Positions 63,985-64,000 of a DNA stretch of 64,000 bases are shown here, in pieces; the stretch's first letter is position 1; each line of letters begins with the position of its first letter. The translations under genes were made by a program, and so were the position numbers. The stretch lies in the NCBI GenBank assembly GCA_945865645.1, contig CAMBEI010000001.1, positions 80,906-144,905 on the forward strand, in the 5' to 3' direction. The stretch comes from Chitinophaga pinensis. Its GTDB lineage: Bacteria; Bacteroidota; Bacteroidia; Chitinophagales; Chitinophagaceae. The notes under the pieces are model-generated. The model was given only the letters and a program-made list of their open reading frames with translations. It ran no database searches and was not told where the DNA came from.

Positions 63985-64000
63985 ATTAAGATTGTCAAAT

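Overview
The window is a gene-dense, AT-rich stretch of a Bacteroidota chromosome. The best fit is a Chitinophagaceae-like relative, judged from the gliding/type IX secretion genes gldKLMN, several TonB-dependent receptors, the acpP-fabF-rnc block, DUF4271 next to hemD, DUF4783 next to nadC, a eukaryote-like glycyl-tRNA synthetase, and start regions with TAnnTTTG-type promoters and few Shine-Dalgarno sites. I saw no tRNA, rRNA, CRISPR array, integrase or transposase. The genus is not determined.

Layout. 1-1278: end of an ABC exporter. 1395-5802 (minus): ileS and a lysine-rich DksA/TraR-like protein. 6076-12320 (minus): a HmuR/HmuY-like haem uptake pair, then an AraC-type regulator with a cysteine cluster and a FecA-like receptor. 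12599-19688: gyrB, a DUF5679-like small protein, mfd (minus) and a ferredoxin-NADP-reductase-like flavoprotein. 19837-30597: complex I genes nuoABCDHIJKLMN plus one conserved small gene; nuoE, nuoF and nuoG are absent from the cluster. 31019-33663 (minus): glyS, a MazG-like protein, dtd and a tiny membrane protein. 34150-38620: B12-type ribonucleotide reductase, a YcxB-like protein and a GNAT acetyltransferase. 38888-42337: acpP, fabF, rnc, gpsA. 42344-47120: hemW (minus), a BamA/TamA-like outer membrane protein, a DUF4271 protein and hemD. 47324-52215: gldK, gldL, gldM, gldN. 52318-56968 (minus): ECF sigma factor, a cytoplasm-to-outer-membrane fusion protein, a lipoprotein and uvrC. 57147-62160 (minus): gpmI, a haem-binding protein, an uncharacterised anchored protein and a TonB-dependent receptor. 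62295-63984: DUF4783 protein, nadC and a SUI1/YciH protein.

Together these are mostly housekeeping functions (respiration, translation, DNA repair, fatty acid synthesis, NAD synthesis) interleaved with outer-membrane iron/haem acquisition, haem biosynthesis and handling (hemD, hemW, haem-binding protein), and the type IX motor.

The points that most deserve a second look are: the complex I cluster without its NADH-dehydrogenase module; short palindromic elements in the nuo gaps, one of them read in frame inside nuoL; the sigma factor paired with a protein that appears to run from cytoplasm to an outer-membrane barrel; the five-cysteine cluster in the AraC-type regulator; and the histone-H1-like tail on the DksA-like protein. 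All calls come from reading the sequence and remembered family features; no database search was run.
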